DNA from: Fallopia convolvulus | Lineage: Eukaryota > Streptophyta > Magnoliopsida > Caryophyllales > Polygonaceae | NCBI GenBank assembly: GCA_964016875.1 | Contig: OZ024736.1 | Span: forward strand, 5,773,518-5,837,517 | Length of the DNA: 64,000 bases | Direction: 5' to 3' | Shown here: one piece after another, positions 10,330 to 21,803 of the stretch | Layout of the letters: the number at the start of each line of letters is the position of its first letter | Numbering within the stretch: position 1 is the first letter of the stretch | The notes under the pieces: generated by a model | Database searches by the model: none | What the model was told of the DNA's origin: nothing | Seen by the model: only the letters and a program-made list of their open reading frames with translations | Made by a program: the position numbers and the translations under genes

Positions 10330-12570
10330 AAGGAGACCAATATAGAAAGTTCTAAATCGTATGGTCCCGAGGAAGGATATTTTCCTATGATTGTTTGTTG
10401 ATTATTGAGAGTTGAACTAAGTGATTATCATGAACAAGAACTCATTGTTCTATAATGATGACTTGTTAGGCCATTTGCAAGGGGGCATGGTGTTTTTAGA
10501 AGTGGATTTGGGATCATGTTATCACTAGTTGAAGAAAAAAACATTCCTAAGATGGATTGTTGAGCAAGATATGAGTGTAGTCATGTGGTTTAGATTGACT
10601 AGTGCCCTTACAATGGTTATGGAGTAATGATCCGGGTGTTAATTGACTACTTGGTTAGGTTCATGGTGGTTTTTATTGATGACATTCTAATTTACTCTCA
10701 GAATAAAAATGAGCGTTTAGAGCATCTCAAACTAGTATAAAGTATATTGAGACAACAACGATTGTTTGCCAAGTGATCCAAATAGGATTTCTGGTAATCG
10801 GAACTTACTTTACTCGGACATGTCGTGTTTGTAGAGGGAGTAAAAGTGGGCACCTTTATGATTAAAGTTACTTTTCTCGGACATGTCGTGTTTGTAGAGG
10901 GAGTAAAAGTGGGCACCTTTATGATTGAAGTTACTTTACTCGGACATGTCGTGTTTGTAGAGGGAGTAAAAGTGGGCACCATTATGATTGAAGTTATGTT
11001 GCAAAAAAGGGGAATAATATAGTGATGTCTCAAGGGTAGAGCTAGATTATGTGCGCATGCAAAGAGATAAAGTTACTGCATATGCTTCTAGATAGTCGAA
11101 ACCAAATGAGTTGAATGGATTCAAGCATGATTTGGAATTAGTAGTGGTGGTGCATGCTTAGAAGAATGGTGCCATTGTTAGTAAGGAAATACATGCAAAG
11201 TAATGACAAATTATAAAAGTTATAAGTATATCTTTATGCAGTAGGAACTGAGTATGAGACAACAAAGATGGCTTGAATTGTAGAGGATTATAATTTAGAG
11301 CTCCTTTATCATCCTAGAAAAGAGAATGCAATTGTTTATGCTCTTAGTTGGAAGACATTTCAAGAATATATTTTAGTTTATGTGATTATACCATCAGAGT
11401 TATGGGAAAGAAAGATGGGGTATGGGAATACAGTGCAGATTCAATGATATTAAAGTAGAGAAACTAAGGCAGAAGTAGGAGATATATCTGATTTTTCAGA
11501 ATGGACTGATGGTACTTTGCGAATTAATGGTCGAATTTGTGTGCTTTGAGATGAGGGAATTAAGACACAAAATTTTGCATAAAGTACATGTTACATTACC
11601 CCCAATTAAACTTGGAGCAAGTATGATTTATATGGTTTGAGACTACATTATTGGTGGAACGACAGAAAGCCGGGATGTATTTAGATTCATGGCTAAGTGT
11701 TAAGTTGTTGGTAAGTGAAGGTCAAGCCCCAATGCCATGTAGACAATAGTGATTATTTTCCATTCTGGAATGAAAGGGGGAATTTCTTCATGAATTATTG
11801 TCATTGGGATAAAGACTAGCATAGTTTAAGATGTTGTTTTCCTTGTTATGGAAAGTTGGAATGGGATTGTTTGTTTCTTGACAATCAAAGGGGTTTGTCT
11901 AGTATACAAGATAATGGATGTTTTTGAACCAGATTATAAGGTTGTTGGAGGTACCTAAAATGAACAATTTGTGTTGTGATGAGTATTTTATTTCAGATGT
12001 TGGCAGCATTGGCATGAGGCAATGGAAATGAGTTTGCATTTAAGGTCAGCATATCATCCTCAGATAGATTGTTAGACTATAAGAAGATTCAGATTATAAT
12101 GGATATATTAAGATCTTGTGTGTTGGATTGGTGATGTAAATGGTATGATTACTTGGAAACTTGCAGAGCCTGCTTACCATACTTGTTGGTAGTCCTTGAT
12201 ATGGATGGCATCGTATAAGGTTTTGTAGGGCCACAAGTATAGAATATCATTGTAGTGGAATGACCATGTGATTTGATAGATAAAGTAGTTAAGAATCAAG
12301 AGCGAATGATACTTGCACACAATTCTTAGCAATCTTATGTAGATAAGAGGAGACGACCACTAAAATGTGAGACAGGAGCACATGTGTAGTAAAAAGGGGT
12401 TGCCTACTCGTGATGTTAAAAGGTTTGGGGTGAAAGGAAAGTTGATTCCTCAGTACATCAGGCCATTTGAGATTCTCGAAAAGGTATATGACGGGGAGGC
12501 CTACAAGCTAGCATTGCCGAACCTCGGATAGAAGCAATTGAAGGACATGTTGGTTAGAACTATTTGAGAT
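10330..12570 (+). pseudogene. pol remnant (RT, RNase H, integrase, GPF/Y region)
   Basis: RT motifs: VVFIDDILIYSQNKNERLEH (about 10664-10725) and LGHVVFVEGV (about 10814). RNase H: KVTAYASR and NELNGFKHDLELVVVVHA (about 11070-11160), then NAIVYALSWK (near 11325). Integrase zinc region: IIGGTTESRDVFRFMAKC (about 11650-11700). Post-integrase: RDVKRFGVKGKLIPQYIRPF (about 12405-12470). All are interrupted by stops. The catalytic FIDD block survives, but no frame is long enough to encode an enzyme. Confidence 0.7.
10805..10993 (+). repeat. 63-bp tandem repeat, three copies, inside decayed RT
   Basis: Three units start at 10805, 10868 and 10931, each beginning TTACTTT(A/T)CTCGGACATG and ending AT(T)A(A/T)AG-like. 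The period is exactly 63 bp (21 codons). The unit spans the RT motif LGHVV, so the ancestral RT codons have been triplicated in frame. Copies differ at only a few positions. Confidence 0.9.
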
Positions 12571-13138
12571 CTAAAGCTTCACATAAGGTTCATGAGAGAG
12601 TAGGGGTTGTTATACCATGACTGAGGATAAGGAAAAACTTGAGTGGAGTTGGAATTCCTTCAAGACCACAAAAATTGAGTTTTCCAAGGGAAGATGCAAG
12701 TAGAATAAGGGCATGATATTAGAGCACATAGTTGGAAACATACCCCAAATGGTTTAGGATGTGCGTCTTATGATTATAAGTATTGTTGTGCGTTTTTCTG
12801 CTACTATGAATTTATTATATGTGAATTATTCGATTACTATCCTTATTATGTAATTTAATAAATTGATTTTGATGTTGCATATTGTGTTTACCATTTGGTG
12901 CATGTTATAATTGCTAGCTAACCCTTTGGGGACTTGTTTTCTTAGTTAGTTTCAGGTAAGGATAAGAGATCCATGATGGAACCTCGACAAAATGATGGTA
13001 TAAGTCGTTGAAGGTCATGTCATTAAGATTGCATGGGTTCAGTTGGGTGAAATGGTGGTTAATTATTTTGTATAATATTTGGTTTTGGTGAAGGAAAGAG
13101 TAGTATGACGTCAATAAAGTGTTCACAATTGGTGTTGT

Positions 13139-13331
13139 AGTTTATGTCGATTGGGGATTCATGCATGTTTTCCATACTTTGGTTTTATAAATACAAGTTG
13201 GATATTTTGTTTGTATTTTCCCATCGTGCCTGAGTTGTAAGATCCAAGTAAACTCGTTGTCAGGTTAGCTTAGGTGGACCCATGTGTGGTCTACTACCGA
13301 GTAGTACCCCGGTGTAAAGATGGGGTGTTAT
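13139..13331 (+). repeat. 3' LTR segment of the decayed chromovirus
   Basis: Matches 8800-8995 (see that entry), with TTTTATAAATACAAG and an end reading GGGGTGTTATG. The full 3' LTR probably begins near 12710, after the end of pol, but that upstream part has no match in the left copy. Confidence 0.7.
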
Positions 13332-13359
13332 GTTGGTGATTTGTGAAAAGTCATCAATC

Positions 13360-13364
13360 ACATT
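13360..13364. repeat. Target-site duplication ACATT, left copy
   Basis: ACATT directly precedes the TGTTGG start of the solo LTR. The same five bases follow its CCAACA end at 22620-22624. Confidence 0.85.
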
Positions 13365-14013
13365 TGTTGGGACGGTGTTGGGACCTCTGGTTCTAAACAT
13401 CGCAACAACGATACCATTCTCCAGTTTTGATAATGACAAACACCATATGGGAGCTAATGTGCGTTGTCCAAGTATTTCTAAGGAACACAGGTCCATCAAA
13501 GAAAGTTCCCACGCTATGGGATCTCCAATGAGTGGCTAAGAAACTCAAGCATACACGATGAAGAGTTTTTTTCAAAGGAACTCTAAAGAAGACAGTTCCC
13601 ATCACATGGGAACTCACATGTGAAGACAAAGACCGTTCAGCACAAATCGCGGGATCTTGTCTTGGACAGAACGAAGGAACAACCTGATGAGCAGACTGTC
13701 ACAAGCGATCCAACAGTCCGATTGATTCAAGAAGTTGACCTAGTTCAAATCAAAGTCACATGTGAAGATTGTACACTTGGTCTGCAAACAAGGGCATTTC
13801 GGACAACATGAAAGATGCGATTGAAGCCCAAGTACAACCGAGTATAAAGCAAAATGAATAGTTCTAGGTTCAAGTACTTCTCCCAAAACTCTCATATACT
13901 CCCAGAGAAAGAAAGAAAGAAGAAGAGAAGTCCCCGACGGCGAGTGTCCGATCTCGACGACGGTGAAGCTAAAGTTCCCAAGAGCAAGGGAACTGAGTTG
14001 TCAAGGTGTAAGG
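13365..14013 (+). mobile_element. Solo LTR, left part (interrupted by the CRM-like element)
   Basis: Starts TGTTGGGACGG and continues at 22337-22619, ending GATCCAACA. The two parts give a 932-bp LTR with a 6-bp terminal inverted repeat (TGTTGG/CCAACA) and a 5-bp target duplication ACATT. No internal retrotransposon region lies next to it, which is the signature of LTR-LTR recombination. Sequence such as TTTTGATAATGACAAAC near 13425 suggests a Ty1/Copia SIRE-like LTR, but this family guess is weak. Orientation is inferred from that resemblance. Confidence 0.8.
14009..14013. repeat. Target-site duplication TAAGG, left copy
   Basis: TAAGG directly precedes the 5' LTR; the same five bases follow the 3' LTR at 22332-22336. 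Confidence 0.95.
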
Positions 14014-14995
14014 TGATGCGACCCCCGTCATGGATGCTAGCCAAGAGGACGATGCATTCACACTTCGCTCGGATGGCCCCATCACTCGTGCCAGAACTCG
14101 AGCAATCCAAGATGCAACGAGGTCTCTTGTGGCGCGCCTCTCCGCAGGCCACGGCGCGCCCTACACCGCGACCTCGCTCGGCACCATCACCACCATCGGC
14201 GCCGAGGAACCTCGCTTCGAGCTCTCGGATCGACCTCGCCAAGGCGCGCCCTCCTCGAGCATCGGATCGCAAGACGAGGTCGCCTCCAGCCTTCGCCAAG
14301 ACCGCAGAGCCAAACTTGAGGTTCTCGCATCGGACCTCGGGATCGAGTCTCAACTTGAGGTTCTCGGAAGCATCGGCGAACCTCAAGTCCTCGAGACCTC
14401 GCTAGCGCCGTCACCAGCGTCCCGCGTCGTGCCAGCGACCTCGCCAGCGCCCCGACGCGCCCCGTGACTTCGCCAGCGTCGAGTCCCAGCCTTGTCAGCG
14501 TCGCGACAGCCCTTGTCGTGACACTCCCGGCACGGTCACGGACGACCTATCCATTTTTAGTACTTTTATGCATTCTTTCTATTATGGAACATTTCTATTG
14601 TTGGTTTTACACATTTAGAAAGACTTTTATGGGCCTTGCGCCGACCATTTTCGGACCGCGCCGTTGGGCCTAAGTTTGCAAGCTTGCCCTAGGCGCGCCG
14701 CCGATAGATTAGGGTTTCTTTGCATTTACTTCAGCCGCCTCTCTATATAAGGGAGAATAGGATTATGTTTTCAATCAGCGCACACTTAAGGATTAATTTA
14801 GTTGAGGGATTTCTCCTAGTTTCTCCTTAGTGCTATTGCGCCGCCACCTTCAAACACTCAAAGCTCTCGTGTTCCCCATTGTTTGCCATTATTCGTGCCA
14901 AATTCCGTCAAACCAAAGCCTTCCGCTACGCTACATTGAGACCCAATACTCAAGCCACCGATCGATCCGAAGCATCCCATACGAGGGACGCATCA
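14014..14995 (+). repeat. 5' LTR of the CRM-like element
   Basis: Runs from TGATGCGACCC to GGGACGCATCA, with a 7-bp terminal inverted repeat (TGATGCG/CGCATCA). U3 contains a copy of the pol C-terminus (frame 14030-14467). TATATAA lies at 14744-14750. Confidence 0.97.
14744..14750 (+). promoter_or_regulatory. TATA box of the CRM-like 5' LTR
   Basis: CTCTATATAAGGGAGA is a strong plant TATA context, about 730 bp into the LTR. An identical copy is at 22080-22086. Transcription would start roughly 30 bp downstream. Confidence 0.75.
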
Positions 14996-15680
14996 ACTGG
15001 TATCAGAGCCAAGGTTTGAGTAAGTCTCGTTCAACCCTTCTAGTTCATTCTCACACGTCTTTCCGCCAATTCAAACCCTAGATTCATCCTCCACTTCGCA
15101 TATCCGCCATCTAGGGTCCCAAATTTTTTTTTTCTTTGCTTCGAAATTCATTCAAAAAAAAAAATCAACCGTACCCTAACTCATCCGATCTATTGATTTT
15201 GGTGAAGTTGTTGCTTTGTCTTGCTAGTTGCATGTACTTCGGACTTGTTTTGCCAATTTCTCTTGTGCTTCGTGTGATTGTTTGCGTGTTGATAATCTAA
15301 TTGTTGCATCGGTTCTAGAGGAGAAAAACTAGTCCGATTTATTTGTTAAAAAAAAATTTTATTCTTCGACTACAAAGCCAAAATAAGGTAACTAGTCGAT
15401 TGGATAAAAAAAAACAAAAAAAAAATTCTTGTGAAGATCACAAGCCAAAATAAGGCAAGATCCTTCACTTTTGCTTTCAAATTTCGCAACTTTCATTGAT
15501 AATCATTGCTTGCCTTGCGTTGTTGGTTTCAAACTTGCCTTGTCTTGCTTAGCTTGCATTGTAATTTTCGGCTCCATTTCATTGATCGAGTTTGAGTGAC
15601 CTTTAGCCTTGCCAATCCTTCAACGTGTGGTTTGAACACAAGGGTCGACTTGACTTAAGCGAACTGTAACTCTTGTTTAG
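14996..15680 (+). other. Primer site and 5' leader of the CRM-like element
   Basis: ACTGGTATCAGAGCCAAGG follows the LTR; TGGTATCAGAGCC at 14998-15010 is a perfect plant initiator-Met tRNA site. The rest is an untranslated leader with poly(A) and poly(T) runs. It also has a repeated block AAGCCAAAATAAGG (near 15377 and 15441) sitting inside short inverted repeats (CGACTA/TAGTCG at 15367/15393; CTTGTG/CACAAG near 15428-15444). Confidence 0.9.
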
Positions 15681-17420
15681 TTGCTTGTGAACTTCTTACT
15701 TGCTTCGATGACTGGTGTTACCATAGGTACTATGTCGGAGTCGGGGGATGGTGGAAACAACAACCCCACCGAGGGCCAAAACCCTACCCAAAATCGAGAG
15801 GAGTGGAACCCCGAAGTCGTGGCGCGCATAGAGGAATTCGAACGCCTCTTGGCGGCGAGCCAAACTCAATCGAAGCACACCGTGCCACAGCCACATGGCT
15901 TAGCTTCCGAGATCCATGGCGTGCCAGGCGTGTCTGCGGAGGACGTTGCTCGTGCCAACGCGAAGGGGAAGAAACACGCACAGCCGTCATCGCAATTCGG
16001 CACCATGCAACGCTTGGAGTCGATCAAAGAAAGTCGCCAATATGATCGGCACGATGGTGGTCCCCGGACCGCAGATCGCTATCAAATGGCGCCAGATTAT
16101 CGGGACACACAAGTATACGATGTACATTCCGATGAGGAGTACAACTCCGAGGAGTATAGACGTCGACATACGAGTGGGGATCCCAAAAGAAAGAAAAAGA
16201 ACAAGTCGCCGACGTATGTCTACGAAACCCCAAAGCGGAAGCACGGGGCCAAGTATTACGACGCCGACGCATACAGAGTCGAGGACGACCTCGGGCATCA
16301 AAGTGCTCGTAGTCCGTTCTCGGAGTTTGAAAACGAGTACGATGAGTTCTCGGATTATTCTAATGAATCCTCGTTTGAGCATCCAAATGTGCAGGATCCG
16401 GAAGAACATGACAACCGGCCATCGGATTGGATCCCACCACCGTGCCTTGCCAAGCATCGCATCGAGTACGATCGAGTCTATGGATCGGGTCGCACGCACG
16501 GCGCGCATGGACGGCGCGACAGGGATCGCGACGATCGGCGTCCTCGGAGGCCTTACGGTGGAGACGATCCGGACGATGGAGATGATGATCCGCATCGAGG
16601 ACAACCTCGGCATCGGCGCGACAGGCGCGCCTACTCGCCTCGGCGTGACAGCCCTCTGCGCGATCGAGATCGCCGCGACACTCGGGATCCACGACAACAA
16701 CGTCGGGATATCAAGGTAAAATTCGAAACCTTTTCCGGTTCTTATGATCCTGATGTGTTTTTGGAATGGTTACAGGGCACGGAGCACACGCTCCGTCATT
16801 TAGGTTACGAGGACGACGAGAAGGTGGAAGTTGTGACGCTCCACTTCGTTGGTGCCGCAAGGACATGGTGGAACCGATTCGAGTCCGAAAGGATTCGAAA
16901 AGGAAAGCCCCTAATCCGTGAGTGGCATCAACTCGTCTATATCTTGAAGAATAGGTACATTCCATCCGATTACAAGGACAAGATGCACATCGAGATTATG
17001 CGCATCAAACAAGGCACAATGACGCCGGAGGAATATTTTTCCAAACTCGAAGACATGTTCTTCAAGGCGGGGATGAGCGTCTCACCATCCGTAATGAAGA
17101 CGAGGTTCCTTTCGGGTTTAAGGCAGTCAATTCAAGATAGGTTGGAAATCCTTCCAATAAAAGACATCAACAATTTGGTGCACACCTCCATGCAAATCCA
17201 CAAACAAGAGATGCGCACCAAATCGGGATGGTCCAATTCAAGGTATGTGTCTAACTCTGGTCAATCCGGTTTATCTACTAATTGGTTTGATCATTCTTTG
17301 CCTAGCCCTTCGACAGGTTCCAAAGCAAAGGCCGAGGCCTCGCAAGACAGGGCCCCAGCCGCGCCGCGCACCGCCGAGTCGAATGCCGATCGAGCTCGTG
17401 ACATGGCGTGCTACAAGTGA
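15681..17420 (+). pseudogene. gag part of the gag-pol frame, ending at a premature TGA
   Basis: A 579-codon frame. Residues 1-270 are polar and of low complexity. Residues about 270-345 form an Arg/Asp-rich segment (RDRDDRRPRRPYGGDD). Residues about 346-493 are the Retrotrans_gag core (VKFETFSGSYDPDVFLEWLQ ... ARTWWNRFES ... EEYFSKLEDMFFKAG). The frame stops at 17418-17420, TGA, inside the zinc knuckle: Cys-Tyr-Lys-stop-Gly-Gly-Arg-Gly-His-x4-Cys. The stop takes the place of the second Cys of a CCHC knuckle, so it is most simply a point mutation. The true start may be an internal ATG (15708 or 15732). Gag forms the particle and binds RNA. Confidence 0.9.
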
Positions 17421-18971
17421 GGGGGACGAGGCCATATGCAACTGAACTGTCCCAACAACAAGAAAGTTTTGTTTACCACTCAAGGCGAGCCATATGACAG
17501 TGAGGAGGATGTAGAAGTTGAGCCGAATGAGATCGACGCCGCCGAGCTCGAGTGCGATCCATCGGATGCCCTCGGCGTGGCCAAACTCGGCCTAGTTACT
17601 CGGCGCGCCCTAAGCGTCCGCGAAGCCCCACGCACGGACCTACGCGAACAACTTTTTCACACCCGATGTTTGGTCAATAATGTCTCGCTAAGTGTCATAA
17701 TAGATTCCGGGAGTTGTGCAAACTTCCTCTCAAAGAAAGTTGTCGATCACTTCAAGTTGCCGACCACGCCACACCCTCAACCATTCAAGCTTCAATGGAT
17801 ATCAAATGATGGAGGAGATTGGGTCGACAAACAGGTAATCTTCAACTTTTCAATTGGTCAATACTCGGATTCTATTTTATGTGATGTAACGCCGATGGAC
17901 GCCACGCACCTCTTGTTAAGGCGTCCATGGCAATACGATCGTCGCGTGCTTCACGACGGGTATTTGAACACTTACATGTTCAATTACCACGGGAAGCGCG
18001 TGACTCTCTTACCTATGTCGCCTAGTGAAGCTCTACAGGATGAAGCCGAAAGGCAAAGACAAAAGACTAGCGACAGCGGCACCGGCGCGCCACACAAGAC
18101 CCCAGCGGCGTCCGAGGGCAAACCTGCTAATTCCACATGCGCTCCTGGTGCCAATCCATCCAAAACCAAGTCTCATGATGTTCAAGAAGAAAAAAGCCGA
18201 CAGAATCTGGAGGACGGCCGACAGTTTGCGTCGAGAGGCATTGGTAAAGCGCCAAACGCCGCAGATTTTGCCAACAAGGGCCTCAAGCAGATTTCTGACC
18301 CTTCTCTCTGCGTTCCAAGCTCCAAACCCCTTAAAATTGAATTTCCACCAGATCTGCACAAAAAACGCCCAGGAGATATCAATTTAAGCAAGGGACCGCC
18401 GAGCACACCCCCCAGCGTCGCGCACCACGCCGTCGCTACACGAAAACTCGGATTCCAGGAGCTACGGGACGAGTTTCACGGCGTTTCCAGGGGCAATATT
18501 CCACAACTTCCAGGGGCTATCACCTCACCAAAAATCGCCGCAGAAGCTGAGCGGACGAGCACCGACGCCGAACCACCCTTGCTAGGCACTTGCCAGGATC
18601 GTTTGCTATTAGCCAGGCGTCGGGACGTCGAGAAATCTATTCAGGGGAGTCTTTCTTGTTTCATACTTGTTCCCCTTCTTTCCATTATTAAATCCGAGAT
18701 CTCTTCACTTCCATCTTCTATTGTGTCTCTTTTGAAGGAATTTGAAGATATCATGCCGGATGAGCTTCCGAAGGGCTTGCTGCCGATCCGTGGGATTGAG
18801 CACAAGATCGACCTCGTGCCAGGCGCTTCCCTTCCCAATCGAGCTGCATATAGGAATTCACCAAGGGAAACCGAGGAGCTTCAACGCCAAGTTCAAGACT
18901 TGTTGGACAAGGGATTCGTCCGCGAGTCCTTGAGCCCTTGTGCGGTGTCGGTGATCCTCGTGCCGAAATAG
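17421..18971 (+). pseudogene. Knuckle end, protease and RT entry, ending at a premature TAG
   Basis: Same frame as gag. It begins with the rest of the CCHC knuckle, then an acidic linker. The protease has the catalytic DSG at 17703-17711 (SVIIDSGSCANFLSKKVVDH), followed by MDATHLLLRRPWQYDRRVLH, typical of Ty3/Gypsy proteases. A Ser/Pro-rich spacer leads to the RT entry (LPKGLLPIRGIEHKIDLVPG; SPCAVSVILVPK). The stop TAG at 18969-18971 sits where a Lys codon is expected in the VPKKDGSWRMC-type block, so it looks like a substitution. Confidence 0.9.
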
Positions 18972-21803
18972 GATGGTTCGTGGCGTATGTGCGTCGACTG
19001 TCGAGCCATAAATCAGATCACGGTGAAGTACAGACATCCCATTCCACGACTTGATGACATGTTAGATGAGCTCCATGGCGCCGCCTTATTCTCAAAGATC
19101 GGTCTCCGGAGTGGATACCACCAAATCCGGATGCATGAAGGCGACGAGTGGAAGACCGCATTCAAAACCAAGCATGGTTTGTACGAATGGCTTGTCATGC
19201 CTTTTGGCTTGACAAACGCCCCTAGTACTTTTATGCGGCTTATGAACTATGTTTTTCGTCAATTTATAGGACGTTTTGTTGTCGTCTACTTTGACGATAT
19301 TTTGGTTTTTTCTAAGGACTTAGATTCTCACGCGAGGCACCTTAGGTTGGTGTTAGAATGCCTTCGCGAGCACTCTTTCTTTGTAAACTTGGATAAATGT
19401 TCGTTTTGCACGGACACGACGAATTTTCTTGGGTTCGTCGTGTCCAAGGATGGCCTGAAAGTGGATGACGACAAGATCCGCGCCATCCGAGAGTGGCCCA
19501 CCCCTACGACCCCGACGATGGTTCGATCCTTCTTAGGGCTCGCAGGGTTCTATAGGCGATTCGTCAAGGACTTTAGTTCCATCGCCGGGCCACTCCACAA
19601 TCTGACCAAGAAGGCAACCACAATCAAGTGGATGCCGATTCATGAGGCCGCCTTTCAGGCCTTAAAAGATGCTTTGTGTAGCGCGTCGGTCTTGCAATTG
19701 CCAGACTTCACTAAGCGCTTTGAGATCGAGTGCGACGCCTCCGACTATGGCGTAGGCGGCGTACTCCTTCAAGAGAGACGCCCTATTGCGTACTTTAGTG
19801 AAAAATTAACGGGGGCAACTCTCAATTACCCGACGTATGAGAAGGAGTTGTACGCACTTATTCGGGTTCTTAAAACATGGCAGCACTATCTTTGGCCTAG
19901 TGAGTTCGTTATTCATACGGACCATGCGGCCCTTGCATATCTTAGGAGTCAAACGACTCTAAACAGGCGCCATGATAGGTGGGTGGAATTTATGGAAACC
20001 TTTCCGTATATTATCGCCCACAAAAAAGGGAAAGAAAATGTAGTGGAAGACGCTCTGTCACGCAGGTATGTGCTTTTAACTCAACTGCAGGCCAAATTGC
20101 TAGGGTTCTCCTTGATTAAGGAGTTATATTTGCATGATCCATATTTTAAACCGATCATGGAGAACCTTGAGCAAAATCGAATCCATGAGGCATTCTTTTT
20201 GGACAATGGATATCTCTACCGAGCCGGGAAGCTTTGCATTCCGGCCTCGTCTGTGAGGCATCTTTTGCTCAAAGAAGCTCATGATGGCCGGGGCCACTTT
20301 GGCATAGCCAAAACCCTAGAAGCACTTCGTGAACACTTCTTTTGGCCACACATGGCTTCGGACGTTAACAAGTATTGCCGGATTTGTGTGCCGTGCCAAA
20401 CGGCAAAATCGAGGTTCCAACCTCATGGCCTTTACACTCCGTTGCCTATTCCGGGTACTCCGTGGGAAGATCTCTCTATGGATTTTATCACGGGTCTTCC
20501 GATGTCTAGGCGCGATAAAGATTCGATTTTTGTGATTGTGGACCGCTTCTCCAAAATGGCTCACTTCGTGCCATGCAGAGGGAACAACAATGCGATTGAA
20601 ATCGCAAACTTGTTCTTTGAGCATGTCGTGAAGTTACATGGCGTGCCACGCACTATTGTTAGTGATCGGGACACGAAATTCTGTAGCCATTTCTGGAGAA
20701 CGCTTTGGGGAAAGCTAGGCACACAATTACTCTTTTCTACTTCTTATCATCCCCAAACCGATGGTCAAACTGAGGTGACCAATCGGACCTTGGGCACCCT
20801 TCTTCGGACGGTGCTCAAACATAACCCACGCCGGTGGGAGGATCTAATACCATTTGTTGAGTTTGCTTACAACAGGTCCAAACACTCGGCCACCAAGATG
20901 ACGCCGTTTGAGATTGTCTACGGCCTCAACCCTCATTCTCCGATGGATCTCACACATCGGCCTTTGAAGAACGGCGAGCACATCGACGCCTCCAACCGTG
21001 CCGAAGCCATCCGCAAACTACACGAGCGGACGAGAGTTCAATTGGAGCGCCGCGCCGCTCAATACGAGGCTCAACACAATAAGGGTCGGAAACGCATGGT
21101 TTTCAACCCCGGGGACCTCGTATGGCTCCACCTTCGGAAGGACAGGTTTCCGGATTCAAGGAAGACAAAGCTTCATCAGCGTGGAGACGGGCCTTTTCGG
21201 GTCCTTGAGCGAATCGGAGACAACGCATATAAGCTCGACCTCGAAGGCAAGCACTCGGTTCACTCCAGTTTCAACGTCGCTGAGCTCTCCTCTTATGTTG
21301 CTCCCGGTTATGAGGAAACGGGGACGTTTCCCAGCCAAGTGGGGGAGGGTGATGCGACCCCCGTCATGGATGCTAGCCAAGAGGACGACGCATTCACACT
21401 TCGCTCGGATGGCCCCATCACTCGTGCCAGAACTCGAGCAATCCAAGATGCAACGAGGTCTCTTGTGGCGCGCCTCTCCGCAAGCCACGGCGCTCCCTAC
21501 ACCGCGACCTCGCTCGGCACCATCATCACCATCGGCGCCGAGGAACCTCGCTTCGAGCTCTCGGATCGACCTCGCCAAGGCGCGCCCTCCTCGAGCATCG
21601 GATCGCAAGACGAGGTCGCCTCCAGCCTTCGCCAAGACCGCGGAGCCAAACTTGAGGTTCTCGCATCGGACCTCGGGATCGAGTCTCAACTTGAGGTTCT
21701 CGGAAGCATCGGCGAACCTCAAGTCCTCGAGACCTCGCTAGCGCCGTCACCAGCGTCCCGCGTCGTGCCAGCGACCTCGCCAGCGCCCCGACGCGCACCG
21801 TGA
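18972..21803 (+). pseudogene. RT, RNase H and integrase of the CRM-like element
   Basis: Same frame again; the first in-frame Met is at 18987. RT: RMCVDCRAINQITVKYRHPI, catalytic YFDD at 19287-19298. RNase H: FEIECDASDYGVGGVLLQE, YPTYEKELYALIRVLKTW, VIHTDHAAL (about 19720-20070). Integrase zinc finger HX4H...CX2C at 20280-20396; catalytic Asp at 20481, Asp at 20664 and Glu at 20772 with 35 residues between the last two (D,D35E). After a GPFRVLERIGDNAYKLDL block the frame runs on 151 codons into the 3' LTR, with SDGPITRARTRAIQ. No classical chromodomain is visible. All catalytic residues are present; the frame itself is open. Confidence 0.92.
21339..21349 (+). other. Polypurine tract of the CRM-like element
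   Basis: GTGGGGGAGGG immediately precedes the 3' LTR start TGATGCG. It is the expected plus-strand primer and is also translated as part of pol. Confidence 0.9.

Larger units (their letters stand above)
8800..13331 (+). mobile_element. Highly decayed Ty3/Gypsy chromovirus-type element
   Basis: Two related terminal segments (8800-8995 and 13139-13331) flank a degenerate internal region with a primer-like site after the left one. Broken RT, RNase H, integrase and post-integrase motifs occur in order. The post-integrase piece (near 12400-12530: RPFEILEKVYDGEAYKLALP) and the short RT motif FIDDILIYS match Tekay/Del-type chromoviruses. Stops and frameshifts occur every few dozen codons, so this is an old copy. 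The left LTR appears to have lost most of U3. Confidence 0.7.

Noticed and set aside
10825..11022. Frame encoding three LGHVVFVEGVKVG repeats, and the antisense repeat frame 10698-11033
   Set aside because: These arise from the 63-bp triplication of an RT remnant; no independent repeat protein is supported.
14187..14467. Frames in the 5' LTR as separate genes
   Set aside because: They are the LTR copy of the pol C-terminus and its shadow frames, without a start or upstream coding context.
15916..16719. Long frames in +1 and antisense over the CRM-like gag N-terminus
   Set aside because: GC-rich low-complexity coding DNA opens all frames; the 15681 frame has the gag core and continues into pol.
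17418..17420. TGA as a selenocysteine codon
   Set aside because: Land plants lack the selenocysteine machinery; a point mutation of Cys is sufficient.
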